In this document: one piece after another, positions 12,403 to 24,167 of the stretch | How positions within the stretch are numbered: position 1 is the stretch's first letter | How the letters are laid out: each line of letters begins with the position of its first letter | NCBI GenBank assembly: GCA_034336665.1 | Contig: CM067592.1 | Location: 44,793,761 to 44,857,760 of the forward strand | Origin: Luscinia megarhynchos | Taxonomy: Eukaryota > Chordata > Aves > Passeriformes > Turdidae | DNA: 64,000 nt | Direction: 5' to 3' | Notes under the pieces: generated by a model | What the model was told of the DNA's origin: nothing | What the model saw: only the letters and a program-made list of their open reading frames with translations | Database searches by the model: none | Position numbers and translations under genes: made by a program

Positions 12403-13134
12403 TGTCCAATTAATCAAACCACAAAGTTAAATTTTGCAGCAATTTATTAATAATAGCAATTGTATATAAATGAATGCAATCAAATATATGAATTATATAA
12501 ATTGGAGCAAATACAAAATTTAGCAGCAATTTCAGTATAATAGAGGTCCAATGGTTTGGTTGAATAAAGCATAAGCAAATCGACCGGGGGATATCCCAAC
12601 CGGGGGTACGGGCAGGGCCATTCCTCTCACACTGTACCAAATCAGCCAAGCTAAAATCTCACTTATACACTGTTTACTAATGCATATTAATATGGAATCT
12701 TCTTGAAAGCTCCTCCTCGTTTCTATTCCTAAATTCTACATCAATGTGTTGTGTTGCGCATGCGTCACCAGTGCTCGGGGGTCTCTCCTCCTTTCGGGGG
12801 TCTCGTTTCTGATGAAGGCTCTGGGTCTTCCTCAGTTTTCGCTGTGTGATCTGGCAGGTAATGCAAGCACAGTGAGCTTAGAGTTGTATAATAAATATGT
12901 ATTCCCACAAGAGGCCTCACTCCAGTGACCAACTCTTTGGAATCATCCCAATTTGGCCTAGTTCAAGGTCGAAAACCTATTTCTAGACACTCGTTCTTAG
13001 ACCTATACCCTTCTTATCCTGCCTCCCACCTAACATCTGGAGGACGATTTTTTTTTTTTTTGTTTAACCATTTCCTTTATATCTTTTTGCTTTATAGCAA
13101 TTAAATACAATTTTTGATTAATTATAATGCAACA
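12403..13134 (-). mobile_element. Solo LTR, avian endogenous retrovirus, inverted
   Basis: On the minus strand the element begins TGTTGCATTATAATTAATC and ends TTTGATTAATTGGACA. A minus-strand AATAAA lies at 12443-12448, 40 bases from the end, and a TATA-like GTATAAGT lies at 12662-12669. A GC-rich block with two CCGGGGG repeats (12583-12612) precedes the U5. The flanks share only ATTT (12399-12402 and 13135-13138), a weak 4-bp candidate duplication because the site is T-rich. A 14-T run at 13048-13061 lies within it. No retroviral genes are attached. Boundaries are inferred from the TG/CA ends and could be off by tens of bases. Confidence 0.7.
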
Positions 13135-13771
13135 ATTTTGCCAATATTGTTACAATTTAATTAGCACGAATCACATATATAACAAAGAGAAACAAGTGTT
13201 TTGTTCTGTTGCACATTAGTTGTAATAAGTTTCACGTCTAAAAAATTGCTAGTGCAATACAAGTGAAGAGTAGATCTCCTGATAGGATTGTTTTTTCAGG
13301 ATACTACACGATTAGAAGTCAGTAGGAGTACTAGAGGAACTTGCATGCCTTCATCAAAGGAAGGCAAACTGATTTGCACACTGTAGTCAACATTCTAGGT
13401 TCCAGTTAAAAAGGAGATAACACCATTGCTGTGGAGTTAAGATTTGGATCTTTGGTTTGCTGCAGTTCTTTGTTATTTTGGGTATTCTGGCAAGGCAGCA
13501 GAATAGCACACCTTTGGTCTGAGGATGACTTTGTGTTATGGAGTAAAAGCAAAAAATCCTGGGCCTGTTTGTGCGCAGGTGGAACTTTGTCATGACTTTG
13601 GCAAGGACGCTTTGAGCCTGTTAGCAATGGGTTTGAATGACATGGGCTTGCATCACTAACAACAGCATTAGATGTTCTCCCATTCTGTTTTATAACTGGA
13701 AATAGACAATCTTTCCACTAATAGCAGAGTCTGAAGAACCAAGATATCCCAGACTGTTTCCTGTTGGATTG
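13135..13771. other. Unique non-coding stretch
   Basis: No recognisable gene or repeat. The open frames of 68 and 73 codons on the minus strand overlap each other in different frames and have no coding signature. Confidence 0.5.
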
Positions 13772-14325
13772 TGAATGTCTGCAAAGTTGGAAACTTCACA
13801 ACCTGTCTGGGCAGCCCATTCCACTCTTTGACCATCTTTGGAATAAATTTATTTTTTCTTATTCTTTAATGAAATTTCTCATGTTTCAGCTTGTGCCCAT
13901 TACCTCTGATTCTGCCACTGGGTAACACCAAGAATTTTCAGGCTCCCTCTTCTTCGTTCCCTTCACTCAGCTATTTACACACATTGGTACTGCGCTCCTG
14001 AGCCTTCACTTCTCTGGGCTGAGCAGTAGTGGCTCTCTTACCATCTTCTTGCACAAAAGGTGCTCCAGTGCCTTCACTGAACTTTCTTCAGAAAGTCTAT
14101 GACTCTGTTGTATGGGAGAACACGAGACTGAGCCCCCACATTCCAGCCATGGCTTCAGCCCTGCTGAGAGAAGGAAGGGATGGATCACATCCCTTGCTGC
14201 TGACAGCTCTGTTCCTTGCCCAGTCCAGGCTGCTGATGGCCTGAGGGTGCAGGGCTGGCTCATGGTCCCCCAGGTCCCTCTCTGCAGTGGTGCTGTCCAG
14301 CAGCTCCCACCATTCACATCCCTGA
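13772..14325 (-). mobile_element. CR1 LINE fragment, internally rearranged
   Basis: The plus strand reads like reversed CR1 3' sequence: GGCAGCCCATTCCACTC, TTGTGCCCATTACCTCTG and CCTTCACTTCTCTGGGCTGA in order (13805-14020). Further along, the minus strand encodes ELLDSTTAERDLG (about 14275-14315), the CR1 ORF2 carboxy motif. The segment between about 14100 and 14220 does not follow CR1 order, so an internal deletion or other insertion is likely. The copy is 5'-truncated and non-functional. Confidence 0.8.
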
Positions 14326-17300
14326 TTCCTTCTTTCTTCTTCTCCAATGTCAGACACAGTGAAGCAGCCAACTTTGTTCATTCCTCAGTTATGCAAATTA
14401 CAGAGTTATTACCAATAATCCTCAGAATATTCCAGGACTCTTGTTCATAGCTGGGATAGATCACCACACTTTATGTGGATATTCCCTATAAACTCTTTAA
14501 AAGGAAGAAAGCAAGATAATGGGTTGGATACGACTATTTGTTTTTTCTGTCACTATCAAAAAACTAGCAACTTCAATGCATCAATAAGTGAAAATACATT
14601 ATGCCAGAAACAGACAAAGCCCATTCTGATAAGCCCTCTTTCTTGAATTTATATTGTTTCCTATATTTTGTATTTTAGACAGAAGCTGAGACATTAAAAA
14701 AGACATTGTCTATGTTATTAACTATCTCTCACATTACTTAAAATGACTGTTCCATTTTTAGTCAAAATTGTTTTGCATTTCAAAGACGTTTTTTGATGAA
14801 AATTAGAAAACAAATTCCCTGAATCTCTGATCCTTTTTTTTTTTCAAAGTGATTTTCTGCATGACAAGGTCACACCCACAGTGCTGTATCAAGCTCCTAA
14901 TTATGGCCCTGATTTAATTAATCTATAGAGGAACAGGGCAATCTGTCATGAGTAATTTCAGAGCCTTGGAGTTAGACAAACTCCAACAATGCCATTATAG
15001 ATGCTCAGTTCCTTGAGCATCTCACCAGGTAATATCCACTATAATTCATGTGTGATGCATTACTAGTTGTGTAATTATGGACCAAAAAATGGTCTCTCTG
15101 CTCCTGAGACCTGCCAGTTAAAATTGCTAGGATACACCAGTATGGGTTTGTCCACCTTTGCAAATATTAGGGAATAACTTAACTAATGCCAGGGCCATGT
15201 TGGTTTACTGAATTTGTCTGTGTTTTCTTGCAGAGAAGGAAAACCATAATAAGATTACGTTGGTTTGTTTTTCACCTTGAATGGTATGTGAAACATGTTC
15301 TTACACAGTTTTCCAATTTATATGTACCCATCTGAGCCTGCATATGAAGTTCAGGCTGCAGGATCCCTTATTACTCTAGTAACCACCTTTTTTCAACTCA
15401 GAATATACACTGAGAGGATTTCCTATGCTGATCCAAGATGGATTGCAGGAGGAGAACTACAGTGAAGGTGCAGGTATTGTCTTCATCAGCTGTCTTCAAG
15501 GTCTTTGGTCTTCCTCCTAACTAAGTGAAATTTCTACCCTCCTTATACACAGCCCAATCTTATTGTCGTCCACTTCTTTACATACAGCATTATCAAGACA
15601 GAGATTTAAGAAATATAGTCATATATGTGGCAGCATGTGCTTCACTGAAATTATTAGCACATAATTCATTTTAATATTTAAATAATGTTGAATCAGACAA
15701 AAGTTATTTGTTATCCATAGCATCCTTCAATGTCCTAGTCATACAATTTCTTTTTGTTCTGCCTGGCTCTTCAGAGACAAACGAGGACCATTCTGTCTCT
15801 ACCAGACCATGTCCTCCAGCCGTCTCATATTTTCTACATGCCAGTTATGCATTTCTCCACCTGCAAAGATAACACAGTGGGTGCACAAAGCAGGCTGTAG
15901 ATAGTAAGACTTAGTCCTTTCCTGAGCCTTTGGACTTCATCCTACACAGGGGTGTTTCAGCCCTAGGAGTGGTTGCACCTCCTAACCAACCTGAAAAGAT
16001 GCACTTTGGCCTCCTCCCAGCTCCTCTGTAAGAGGCAAAAAGTTCACAACATAAGAAGAATTTTAAATGCACCGTTCTTCCCTCTGGCACAGAAGCTGTT
16101 CATAATTACTGCCATTTCTTAAGTTAACTACAACAATATTCTGATGAGAGGTGTTCTTTCATCTGGCATTAGCCAAAGGAAATGACTTTACATCTACATT
16201 AATTTACATATACATTAAACTCATGACAAAGCAAATTGTAAAGATAAAGCACTATCATCATGTCTCTGCTTCCACTGTCTGTGCATTTCTTGCTTGTCCT
16301 TCAATTTAATCAGCAGGTCTCAACTCATGCAGAATAGTCTCTTTCGCTTCTTCTCCTGTTTTTTTTTATATATGGAGACCAAGGATGTAATCACTTCCAG
16401 GCTTAGCAGGATGGAAGCAGCTTAAAAATTTGAAAGAAAAGGATATTCATGTAAGCTGTGACACAAGGCACTTTGCCAAAATGTATGTTGTTTTTGTAAT
16501 TTGTTAGAGCCACTCAGCACAGACATTAACTTAAAATTGCCTGATCTGCTTTCCTCCTTTTTTTAGCCATCCTTAGAAAAACAGCCTTGGTGTTGGTGCT
16601 CTGCTTCTAACATTTAGGCTGGTAATAGTGGTCAATCAGCTGCTGTTCAGAGTGTGCATACAACCAGTATTGTGAAAGACAAAATACATGCAAGGACGTG
16701 CCATGCGAGCATGTCATGACATCCAGAATGCAGAGTAAATAAAGGGGCACCAGAATACAGCACATCTGTCCATCTGTCTGTCTATGTCTAAATTTCTAAG
16801 GCAATCGAAGAGCAACTGCTGATTGGAAATTAGATTTGTAGGTCAAGAAAGAAACCTGCTTTAAGACCTGACTAAATTATTTTCTGTCAGTTGAATTAGA
16901 TGAAACTCTTAAACCAAATCAAGGGATGCTGAAGAGAGACAGCAGCATTTGAAGAGGCCGGAGGCCATTGTGAATGTTTTGTAAGTTGTGCAAGTGTCTC
17001 AGATAATAATGAAAATAATCAAAGGCTTCTCAGCTAGAATAACTTTCTCCTCCGGGAAAAACACTACTGACAGAACTAATGGGCTTTAGAAAAGCAAATA
17101 CAAGCCGGGACAGTGTATTTAAAGCAACTCTTGGTGAAAAACAATATAATTAGAACTCTGTGTTTGCTTTACAGTCACAAATTGTTGCAATTTGCTTTGC
17201 TCTCTGGTTTTACCTAGGAGGTAAAAGGAAGAGGAACAGGAATAAATTTCCCTCTGGGCTTTGGGATTTTAGCCAAGCCTTGATTAGACTTGCTCATTAC

Positions 17301-17398
17301 AGAGAAGCTATCTCACCCATGGACATTAGAAGGATGTATGACTTGTTCTTTATTTAGAAATATTTATTTTATTTACGAATTATAATTTCATTTTAAGT
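14326..17398. other. Unique non-coding stretch
   Basis: AT-rich sequence without recognisable repeats or exons. Parts at 14860-15080 and 16880-17200 contain several TAATTA-type homeodomain-like cores, which would fit a conserved regulatory element but proves nothing alone. A small hairpin is listed separately. Confidence 0.45.
15000..15021. repeat. 8-bp perfect inverted repeat with 6-base loop
   Basis: GATGCTCA (15000-15007) and TGAGCATC (15014-15021) are exact reverse complements. Pairing does not extend beyond the arms, so it is too short for a microRNA precursor. Confidence 0.7.
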
Positions 17399-17634
17399 CC
17401 TTCCTTCCTTCCTTCCTGGAATCCTTCCTTCCTGGAATCCTTCCTTCCTTCCTGGAATCCTTCCTTCCTAGAATCCTTCCTGGAATCCCTCCTTCCTTCC
17501 TTCCTGGAATCCTTCCTTCCTGGAATCCTTCCTGGAATCCTTCCTGGAATCCTTCCTTCCTGGAATCCTTCCTTCCTCCCTCCCTCCCTCCCTCCCTCCC
17601 TTCTTGCCTTCCTCTTTGCCTTCCTGCCTCCCTA
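17399..17634. repeat. Compound (TTCC)n / TGGAATCC / (TCCC)n microsatellite
   Basis: The tract is built from TTCC tetramers interrupted ten times by an 8-base TGGAATCC (one variant, TAGAATCC). The GGAATCC cores start at 17418, 17434, 17454, 17470 (variant), 17482, 17506, 17522, 17534, 17546 and 17562, so every spacing is a multiple of four. The array ends in (TCCC)n at 17574-17600 and a degraded CCTTCC tail. On the minus strand it reads as (GGAA)n with GGATTCC. Confidence 0.95.
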
Positions 17635-17819
17635 CTCCATATTTTGTCTATTATTTCCTCTACATTTTCTTATGCCTAATCGCCAACCAGCACAAATGTT
17701 CATATGGATATAAATGCAGGCAGGTGTTTAAACTCAATAACCCAATTAATTCTCTTTGGAAAAAATTAGCTCACACATTAGCATCTTTCCTAATCTAAAG
17801 AGCTGCCACATCCTTGTGT
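17635..17819. other. Short unique spacer
   Basis: Nothing recognised between the microsatellite and the next LTR. Confidence 0.5.
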
Positions 17820-17824
17820 CAGAG
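17820..17824. repeat. Left candidate target duplication (CAGAG)
   Basis: CAGAG directly precedes the TGTATT start of the LTR and recurs at 18489-18493. Confidence 0.55.
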
Positions 17825-18488
17825 TGTATTTGGTCTGGCTGAGGTGGAGTTCATTTTGCCACAGCAGCCCTCCCAGTGCTGTGCTCTGCATTAGCAGCTG
17901 GAAAGGTGTTGACAACACAGCAGTGCCTTGGCTGCTGCTGAGCAGTGCTGGCACAGCACCAGCCTCTCTCTCCTGCATTCCACCCCACACAGGCAGAGGC
18001 TGGGGTGGGCAGGGTCCTGGCAGGGCACATAGCTGGGACAGCCAACCCAAACTGACCCAAGGGTATTCCACATCAGAGGATGTCTGTCCAGGTACAAAAC
18101 CCAAGGGAAAGGAGGAGGAAGGTGTGGCCTTTATTGCTGATGGTGTTTGCCTTTTCAACCATCTGCTGTGTGTATTGAAGCCTTGCTTCCCATGAAGTGG
18201 CCAGATACTGCTTGCTAGTGGGAAATAGAAAATAAAAATCCTTTGTGGGTTTTTTTTCATTATGTTCTGGTTTGGGTTTTTTCTTTCTTTTTTTTACTTT
18301 TTTTTTTTTCTTTTCTGTTCTTGCATGCCCAAAACAATTGCTTTAACTTTATTTGTGCTTTTACAGTGATGTGCTCTTTATTGGTATGTAGCATGTACAC
18401 TACATGGAGTGAATGCTCCCACAGCCTGGGAGGAGGTTGCCTACAAAAGCCTGTTCCTGATTCTTTTTTGTTATTAGAAGAATTAACA
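17825..18488 (+). mobile_element. Solo LTR, widespread neoavian ERVL family, + orientation
   Basis: The start TGTATTTGGTCTGGCTGAGG and the blocks GTTGACAACACAGCAGTG, GCTGAGCAGTGCT, GACAGCCAACCC and AACTGACCCAAGGGTATTCC follow, in order, the neoavian LTR family I know with consensus pieces such as GTTGATAACACA, AGCTGACCC and AAGGGATATTCC. A T-rich U5-like block lies at 18249-18315. The proposed end TTAACA (18488) is followed by CAGAG, matching the left flank, which gives 664 bp and a 5-bp duplication. The first 430 bases are secure; the 3' third is diverged and its end rests on the duplication. Confidence 0.8.
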
Positions 18489-18493
18489 CAGAG

Positions 18494-19769
18494 GGTTGGT
18501 TTTTTTTCCCCTTGGGGTCTGGAAAATGTCCCTGAAAGTGAAAGTATTTGTTCCTCATGGCAGGAATAATGCCCCAGACAAAATGTAAGGGAAGTCTCTT
18601 CCTGATAAAAAGCCTACATTAACATGTTTGCAAACATCCAGCTTTACATTCACCAAAAACGTCCTTTTAAACAGGTATCCACTGAGTAGCTCTTAAGCTG
18701 TTAAAACATAATCAGAATCAGTACATAAGGTCAAAGAGAGACAAGAGTATCCAATGGAAGCCTTATGTCTTTGGGAAAGGCAGTAAAATATGGTGTCATT
18801 TTTACAAAACACAGGAAAATAGGAAGAAATTACACTCTTAAAATGATGGAAGAGCACTCAGGTGTGGTAAATGACTAAGTATTTATGAAGTAATTAATGA
18901 ATCTACCACTAAAACAAAAACAAACCTTGAAACAGGAAAGATTAATGTTTCACCATGGTCTTGAGGATACAAACTGATAAAAGTATTAAAATCATAAATA
19001 AATTCAGTGTTACAAGACCCCAGACTCCAGGCTACTCTTACCCCCAGAAAGTTTATCCATGGCGAATATATTTAACCTTACACAAGAAAAAGGATTTCAT
19101 TCATGAAAAAAGCCAAAACCAGAAAAGATTAAATTGGAAGCTTGGTCTCCCCAGGCATCATCTTAACCAAAAGATGCCTACAACATTATATGAATTGATT
19201 CAACTTCTCTGTGCTTTTTACCCCAAGGTGACAGATTTTACTTACAAACATACAAGAAATTTGAAGTATTGGGTTATTCTTTGTGTATTTCAGAAATTTT
19301 CAGGTATATTCCAACTGCACAACGCACACAACATTTTCTGCATGCTTTTGGAATAGAAAAGGAATGGGATAAGTGTGGTAATGAAACCTTCATTAAAAAA
19401 ATGAAGAAAGGAAAGAAGAAGTTTCTGATGGTAAGCAGCCTACAAGAAGGAACAGCTTTCCTCAAGGTTCTTAGCTCAATTTTTCTATCCAAATTCTTGT
19501 ACTCTGCTCTCAGCGCCATACTGCACAAGCACATTGTGACTCCTTTTATTGTAAAATACACAGATATGTCTGTCATGCCAATTGTGCTTTGAAAGGCATG
19601 AGCTCTGTGTACTGCATCTAGCTGCAGTTTCTCAGGCACTTCTGCCTTCAACCTCACCATGCAAGTACAGGAAAATGGGCATAATTTGTTAGTCTGTGAT
19701 GTGTGAATTAGAGGTCGGGTTTCATCTCTGAACAGCATGTCTATCCCAGCCCCAGTATCAGTCCTCATG
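18494..19769. other. Unique non-coding stretch
   Basis: No repeat or exon recognised. Opposed open frames of 133 (+, 18955-19356) and 164 codons (-, 19274-19768) overlap here but show no family signature or splice support. Confidence 0.5.
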
Positions 19770-19840
19770 GAACAGAATCATAGTGTGGTTTGGGTTGGAA
19801 GGCACCTTTCTAGATCACCGGGTTCCTACCTCCCTAAGGG
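19770..19840 (-). mobile_element. CR1 3' tail
   Basis: Starts ACAGAATCATAG then GTGGTTTGGGTTGGAAGG and CACCTTTCTAGATCACC, the reverse of the terminal CR1 segment (in sense, GGTCCCTTCCAACCCAAACC then the octamer tail). Only the last 70 bases remain. Confidence 0.85.
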
Positions 19841-20484
19841 GGTTTGAAGTCTGTAGGTCTGCTAAAGAACAGTAACCAGGGAAAAGGTAATTTAATAGTC
19901 AGCCTTTTTGTTTGTGGTTCAGTTTTCTTTACTATGAGAGGGGGAAAGATTCTGTCACATTTCATGAAAACTTCCTCTGATAAGATCAATGTTTTCCCCT
20001 TGCTTCTTGCTTTGAGCTTCTGAAGAGATTAAAATGCAAAGAACTGTAACAGTGGTTACACACATTTGCTGCCTTGAGAGAGGTGACACTGTGGCTGGCT
20101 TGGAGCTGCAATCCAGACAATGGAGGTGGAACAAGCAGAGCTAAAGGCAAGGATAGGCAAATGCATGACAAGGTTCTTCTATCTATAGATGGTGCTAGCT
20201 CGGGAAGGCCATAAATGACATAGAAGTAAGGTTTTGTATAGTGCTTTGTAATTGCTGTGGGTATATGGCTCTAATGAGGAACACATCCAAAAACAAAGTA
20301 TGATAAACTGCAATCATTTCTCTCCTTGCTCAGCTGCTCAAACATCTGTGTCAGATAAATGAATTATTATGCCTGCTGACTGTGGATGCTAGGAAGCTGT
20401 CAACTGCAGAAAAAAAGTTTTTTACCTGAAAACCTTCTTTCTTTGTCAGTAAGCATAAATCTGCATTATTACACCAACATTAAA
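19841..20484. other. Unique non-coding stretch
   Basis: Nothing recognised. Confidence 0.5.
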
Positions 20485-20545
20485 GTGATTTTTGAGTGAT
20501 TTCAATGGGCTGAGAAACCCACCTAAGCATCCACATAATGAACCC
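20485..20545. repeat. Possible ancient amniote repeat fragment
   Basis: GTGATTTCAATGGGCTGAG followed by ACCCACCTAAGCATCC resembles an old interspersed motif I associate with turtles, crocodilians and birds, in which a CAATGGG core precedes CACCTAAG. The match is short and from memory, so it is tentative. Confidence 0.3.
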
Positions 20546-21788
20546 AAAGATATGGGGGCCAGGAAAACCTATTCAACAGTGAGAAGATGCTGTGGGTAGT
20601 TAAAATTGCTGTTGAGATGGTGAAAACAGTGTCTGCAGTTATACAAGAAGTGAAAATTTTGTCTAACAGCTGAGGCATCACCTAATTTTGGTGTTTACAG
20701 AGTTATTTCACATTATTTCATTTTAATATAATTTCCTATTATCTCAACTGTATGCTATTTCATGTTAGCCCAAATGAAGTGCTCAGGACTTCATTTTTTT
20801 GTGCATTTTCTTGAATCTTGTAGATTGGGTAAGATAAATGGCTATTTAAAACCTCCTTACTGAAGTTCAAGTTAAAAGGTTTTCCTTCATATTGGAAAGG
20901 ATTTACAGCGTGAGTAGTTGTGACACAGCTCACTCAGGGGATGCATGAGGCCACTATACCAAAGTTGTGTGGCTGGATCTCAGTTTCCCATGGCTGTTTC
21001 CCACAAAGATGATGTGTCACGCCTTTGTTGCTCTCTGCAGTATTGTGTACCAGGAAAGACATGGGAAACATGGAAGCATCTACATAAGGCAGTGCTGTGA
21101 CACCTGAATGGGAGGGGCCCTTAACATCCCTGTAGTATCCTAGCCTGCTCTTAGAGATAGATCTGCGATGAGGAAAGGTAATATATTTATCTAAATAATG
21201 AAATTAGCAGGAAATTAGGAACTGAAGGTGTCCTGTGGAAATGAATTGAAAGGTAAGATTATCTGACTGCCATACTAGGCTCAGCCAGCTGACATTTTAC
21301 ATTCAACCTACAGTTTTTAAAAAACCCTGTACCTTAAAACAGAAAGCTTGGCAGAGAAAGATTGGAGGAAACAATGCAATGTGTAACAGCAGAAGTCTGC
21401 ATTTCATTTCCATGTCTTTCTTCAGGTAAAGAAGACTATGTATGTATCACTCACCTGTGGCCAAGACCCAAGACAAACATGAGAGTCTGGTGGGAGGTAG
21501 TTGTCTGAACAGAACAGACTGAACAGAAATGACACCTTAGAAGTAATGGAACTGTTTTCTAGCTTGACAGTGCATCAAACAAAGACAACTGGGATGTGAA
21601 TTCTCTGAAATCTCTTCAGCTGCATTGAGCAGTTTGGAAATCTTGAGTAACCCAGAAGATTTCTTAGCACTTGCAAAGGCAGTGGGAGAGCACACAGCAG
21701 TGGGAGAAAAGAAGAGACCTTCCAGTATTTCCATCAGGTGCTGTTTTAAATTATCCAGCCCATGACATGAATGTAGCTGTTTTTAAGT
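20546..21788. other. Unique non-coding stretch
   Basis: No gene or repeat recognised. Confidence 0.5.
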
Positions 21789-22391
21789 TGGGTGCTTTCC
21801 AACTCCGGGGTCTGCAGCCCTGAGTCCAGATATCTCTGAACCCTGGCTACAGAAGATAACTTTATTGTCTTTGAAGGGAAATGCTAACAACGGTCTAATT
21901 ACATTAGATAACAAAGGATTTATATAGGTTTCCAGAGGATTGAGTTTCTAACCAATAAAACTACAAATTACAAACTAACCAATTATCTTAAAACTCTAAG
22001 TCAGAAAAGGACCAATTAACTTGTGACTTTAAGAGTCAATAGAAATCCTAAGAGATAACAGGGTTTTCGATAAGGAAGGGGGAGTCTTGTTTCAAGGAAT
22101 TTCCTTGTGTCATGGGATGCAATCCCAGGGGTATACTTTGGGGGGAGTAGCATCTTCTACAACGTCGCCTCTTCACAGCCTTTTTTTGGAACAAGGAACC
22201 TTTCTCTCAGTGCTCAGAGAACAGGTTGTTTGGAAAGAAATGCCTTTCCAATGGCAAGATGCAGGAATCTTATGGAGAGAAGTCTGTTGGGGAGGCCAGT
22301 GGAAAGGTTTTAATAGCAGTAAAGCTTGCATTTTGAGTACCAGATATCAGGAAGGCTGATGTTCTTCATACAGCTCGTGGGCTGCATGACA
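21789..22391 (-). mobile_element. Probable solo LTR, inverted
   Basis: The minus strand shows LTR architecture: TGTCATGCAGCCC start near 22391, TATA box TATATAAAT at 21926-21918, poly(A) signal AATAAA at 21866-21861 about 50 bases downstream, and a U5-like end through CCCCGGAGTTGGAAAGCACCCA near 21789. I found no matching target duplication, so both ends are approximate. No retroviral genes adjoin. The promoter and poly(A) spacing is the main support. I do not recognise the exact family. Confidence 0.6.
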
Positions 22392-22740
22392 CCAAGAGAG
22401 AACCTAATGTCTAAAGCACCAGGCAGCAATACAGAGGACAAATTTTCTATTTGTCATTTGACTGGACGTGTAGCCAAGGTCACGAGGTCATCCTTCTCTT
22501 AATCCTGCTAGTCTGTTGTGGTATTTCTGCACCTCCTGAGAGTACACAGATAGTAAATTCCACAGTAGTGTGAAAGCTCATGCATCCAGATTGCTGACCC
22601 CCTGACTTTCAACAGCTAGAGCTGTGGTACTCACCTATTGCTCCTCCTTGTAAACTCCTTTGAGAGTTAAGGAAACTGTTTTTTTCTTTATACCAGAAAG
22701 AAGTTTTTACCAAGATGGTTGTTCATCTATCTTCCTGGGC
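22392..22740. other. Unique spacer
   Basis: Nothing recognised. Confidence 0.5.
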
Positions 22741-23025
22741 AGCAAATGACAGAACCGGAGGAAGAAAACCTCAAGTTGCATAAGGGGAGGTTTAGATCAG
22801 ATATTAGGAAATATTTTATCACTGAAAGAATTGTCAAACATTAGAGTAGGTGCCTAGGGAAGTGCTTGGGTTGCCAGCCCTGAAGAGATTTAAAAGCTGC
22901 ATAGATATGACACTAAGGGACATGGCTTTGTCATGGAAATGGCAGTGTTGGGTTAACACTTAGACTGGATGATCCTGGAAATTTTTTCCAACTTAAATGA
23001 TTCTGTAATTCTGTGATTCTGTGAT
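22741..23025 (+). mobile_element. CR1 3' end, + orientation
   Basis: Follows the CR1 3' end in order: CTCAAGTTGCATAAGGGGAG, GATATTAGGAAATATTTT, CTAGGGAAGTGCTTGGGTTG, GACACTAAGGGACATGGC, CTGGATGATCCTGG, then AATGATTCTGTAATTCTGTG repeats. It ends in three degenerate octamers (22998-23022). Truncated at the 5' end, with no coding part left. Confidence 0.92.
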
Positions 23026-23549
23026 GATTCATTTGCCACTATCTCAGACTGCTGGCATTTTTTCAAGTGCATGTCTGTCTCCAAAAGGCTCCTCTTTTAT
23101 AGACAAGGGATGGAACTTAATCTCAGGGCATAACCTAGGGAAACAGCTTCAGATTTTCTCATGCAGACATAGAGTATGGCTTTAAATATGAGTATCTGAA
23201 TTCAATTTAGTGTTTGAGCTGATGACATTTTCAGCCTGACTGTATTTCTTCTTGTTTCTGTTGCATTGAATTCTAGGGAAAATCTGGGAAGAAGAGGATG
23301 CTGAAAGCAGTTGAATGAACCTGACAATTAAGGTCAATTTATAAAAACCTTTTGAGCAGATGTGACAGAAGAGCTTTTTGTACCAAGCCTTTGGAAATGT
23401 ATCATTTCCAATGAAAAGCTAAAGGGACAAAAGAAGAAGCTGGGAAAATATTGGAAGGCACAGCTGTGATATCTGTGTGTGTGCCCAGCTAAGCACTTTG
23501 TACTGAAACAATTCCAGAATGGAACTCATCACCTAACCCCTCTTCATGG
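23026..23549. other. Unique spacer
   Basis: Nothing recognised between two CR1 tails. Confidence 0.5.
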
Positions 23550-23605
23550 TTGGGCTCAATGGACCTAAAGGTCTCTTGCCATCTAAAATATTCTGTGGTT
23601 TATTT
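23550..23605 (+). mobile_element. Probable old CR1 tail
   Basis: GGTTGGGCTCAATGGACC, TAAAGGTCTCTTGCC and ATTCTGTGGTT resemble the last 50 bases of CR1 (GGTTGGACTCGATGATC, TAAAGGTC, ATTCTGTG). Short and diverged. Confidence 0.55.
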
Positions 23606-24167
23606 CCAGTCAGTCCCGAGCCACTCCACTCATTTATCTCTTGATGTAACTAAGTAAGAAATTGAAAGCTTATCCCACTCACTAGAAGAGCAGAATAGGT
23701 TTTTACTCTCAGTTATCTGGAATTGACCATGAGAAATAAAGTGAGATGAAATACTGAATATAGAAAAGTGAGATCATAAATGACTTTATGAATTCATAAT
23801 TCCATCCACAGATAGTGCTGAATTTAAAGACTTGAAGGAAGTCTTCACTTCAGCATGTCATGAAATTTACAGTATTATTCATACACACAATGTCTGTGGT
23901 GATGGGTAGGCTTCTCAGGTACGGTCTGAAACTTGCTTAAAGGTGGGTAGTTGACTCTGACTTATTCTAGCAATTGTCTTGGAGGCCTAAACTGGTCCTT
24001 ATACCATGCTTGTTGGGTCATAAGGTTTCCTGCCTCGGCACTGGGAGAAAAACTTTTCATTCTGCTTTTATCATTAATCTTGTTTTGTCCTGTTAAAAGG
24101 AACTGCTCTGCTACCTCAAACCCATCCACAGCACCTCGTGTTGCTTTCAAAATGCCTGGTAGCAGAC
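23606..24167. other. Unique spacer
   Basis: Nothing recognised. Confidence 0.5.

Noticed and set aside
15000..15021. MicroRNA hairpin
   Set aside because: Only eight paired bases; flanks do not extend the stem.
17790..18260. 156-codon minus-strand open frame
   Set aside because: Antisense to the LTR at 17825-18488.
18955..19768. 133-codon (+) and 164-codon (-) overlapping frames
   Set aside because: No family, no splice borders, and mutual overlap on opposite strands in AT-rich DNA.
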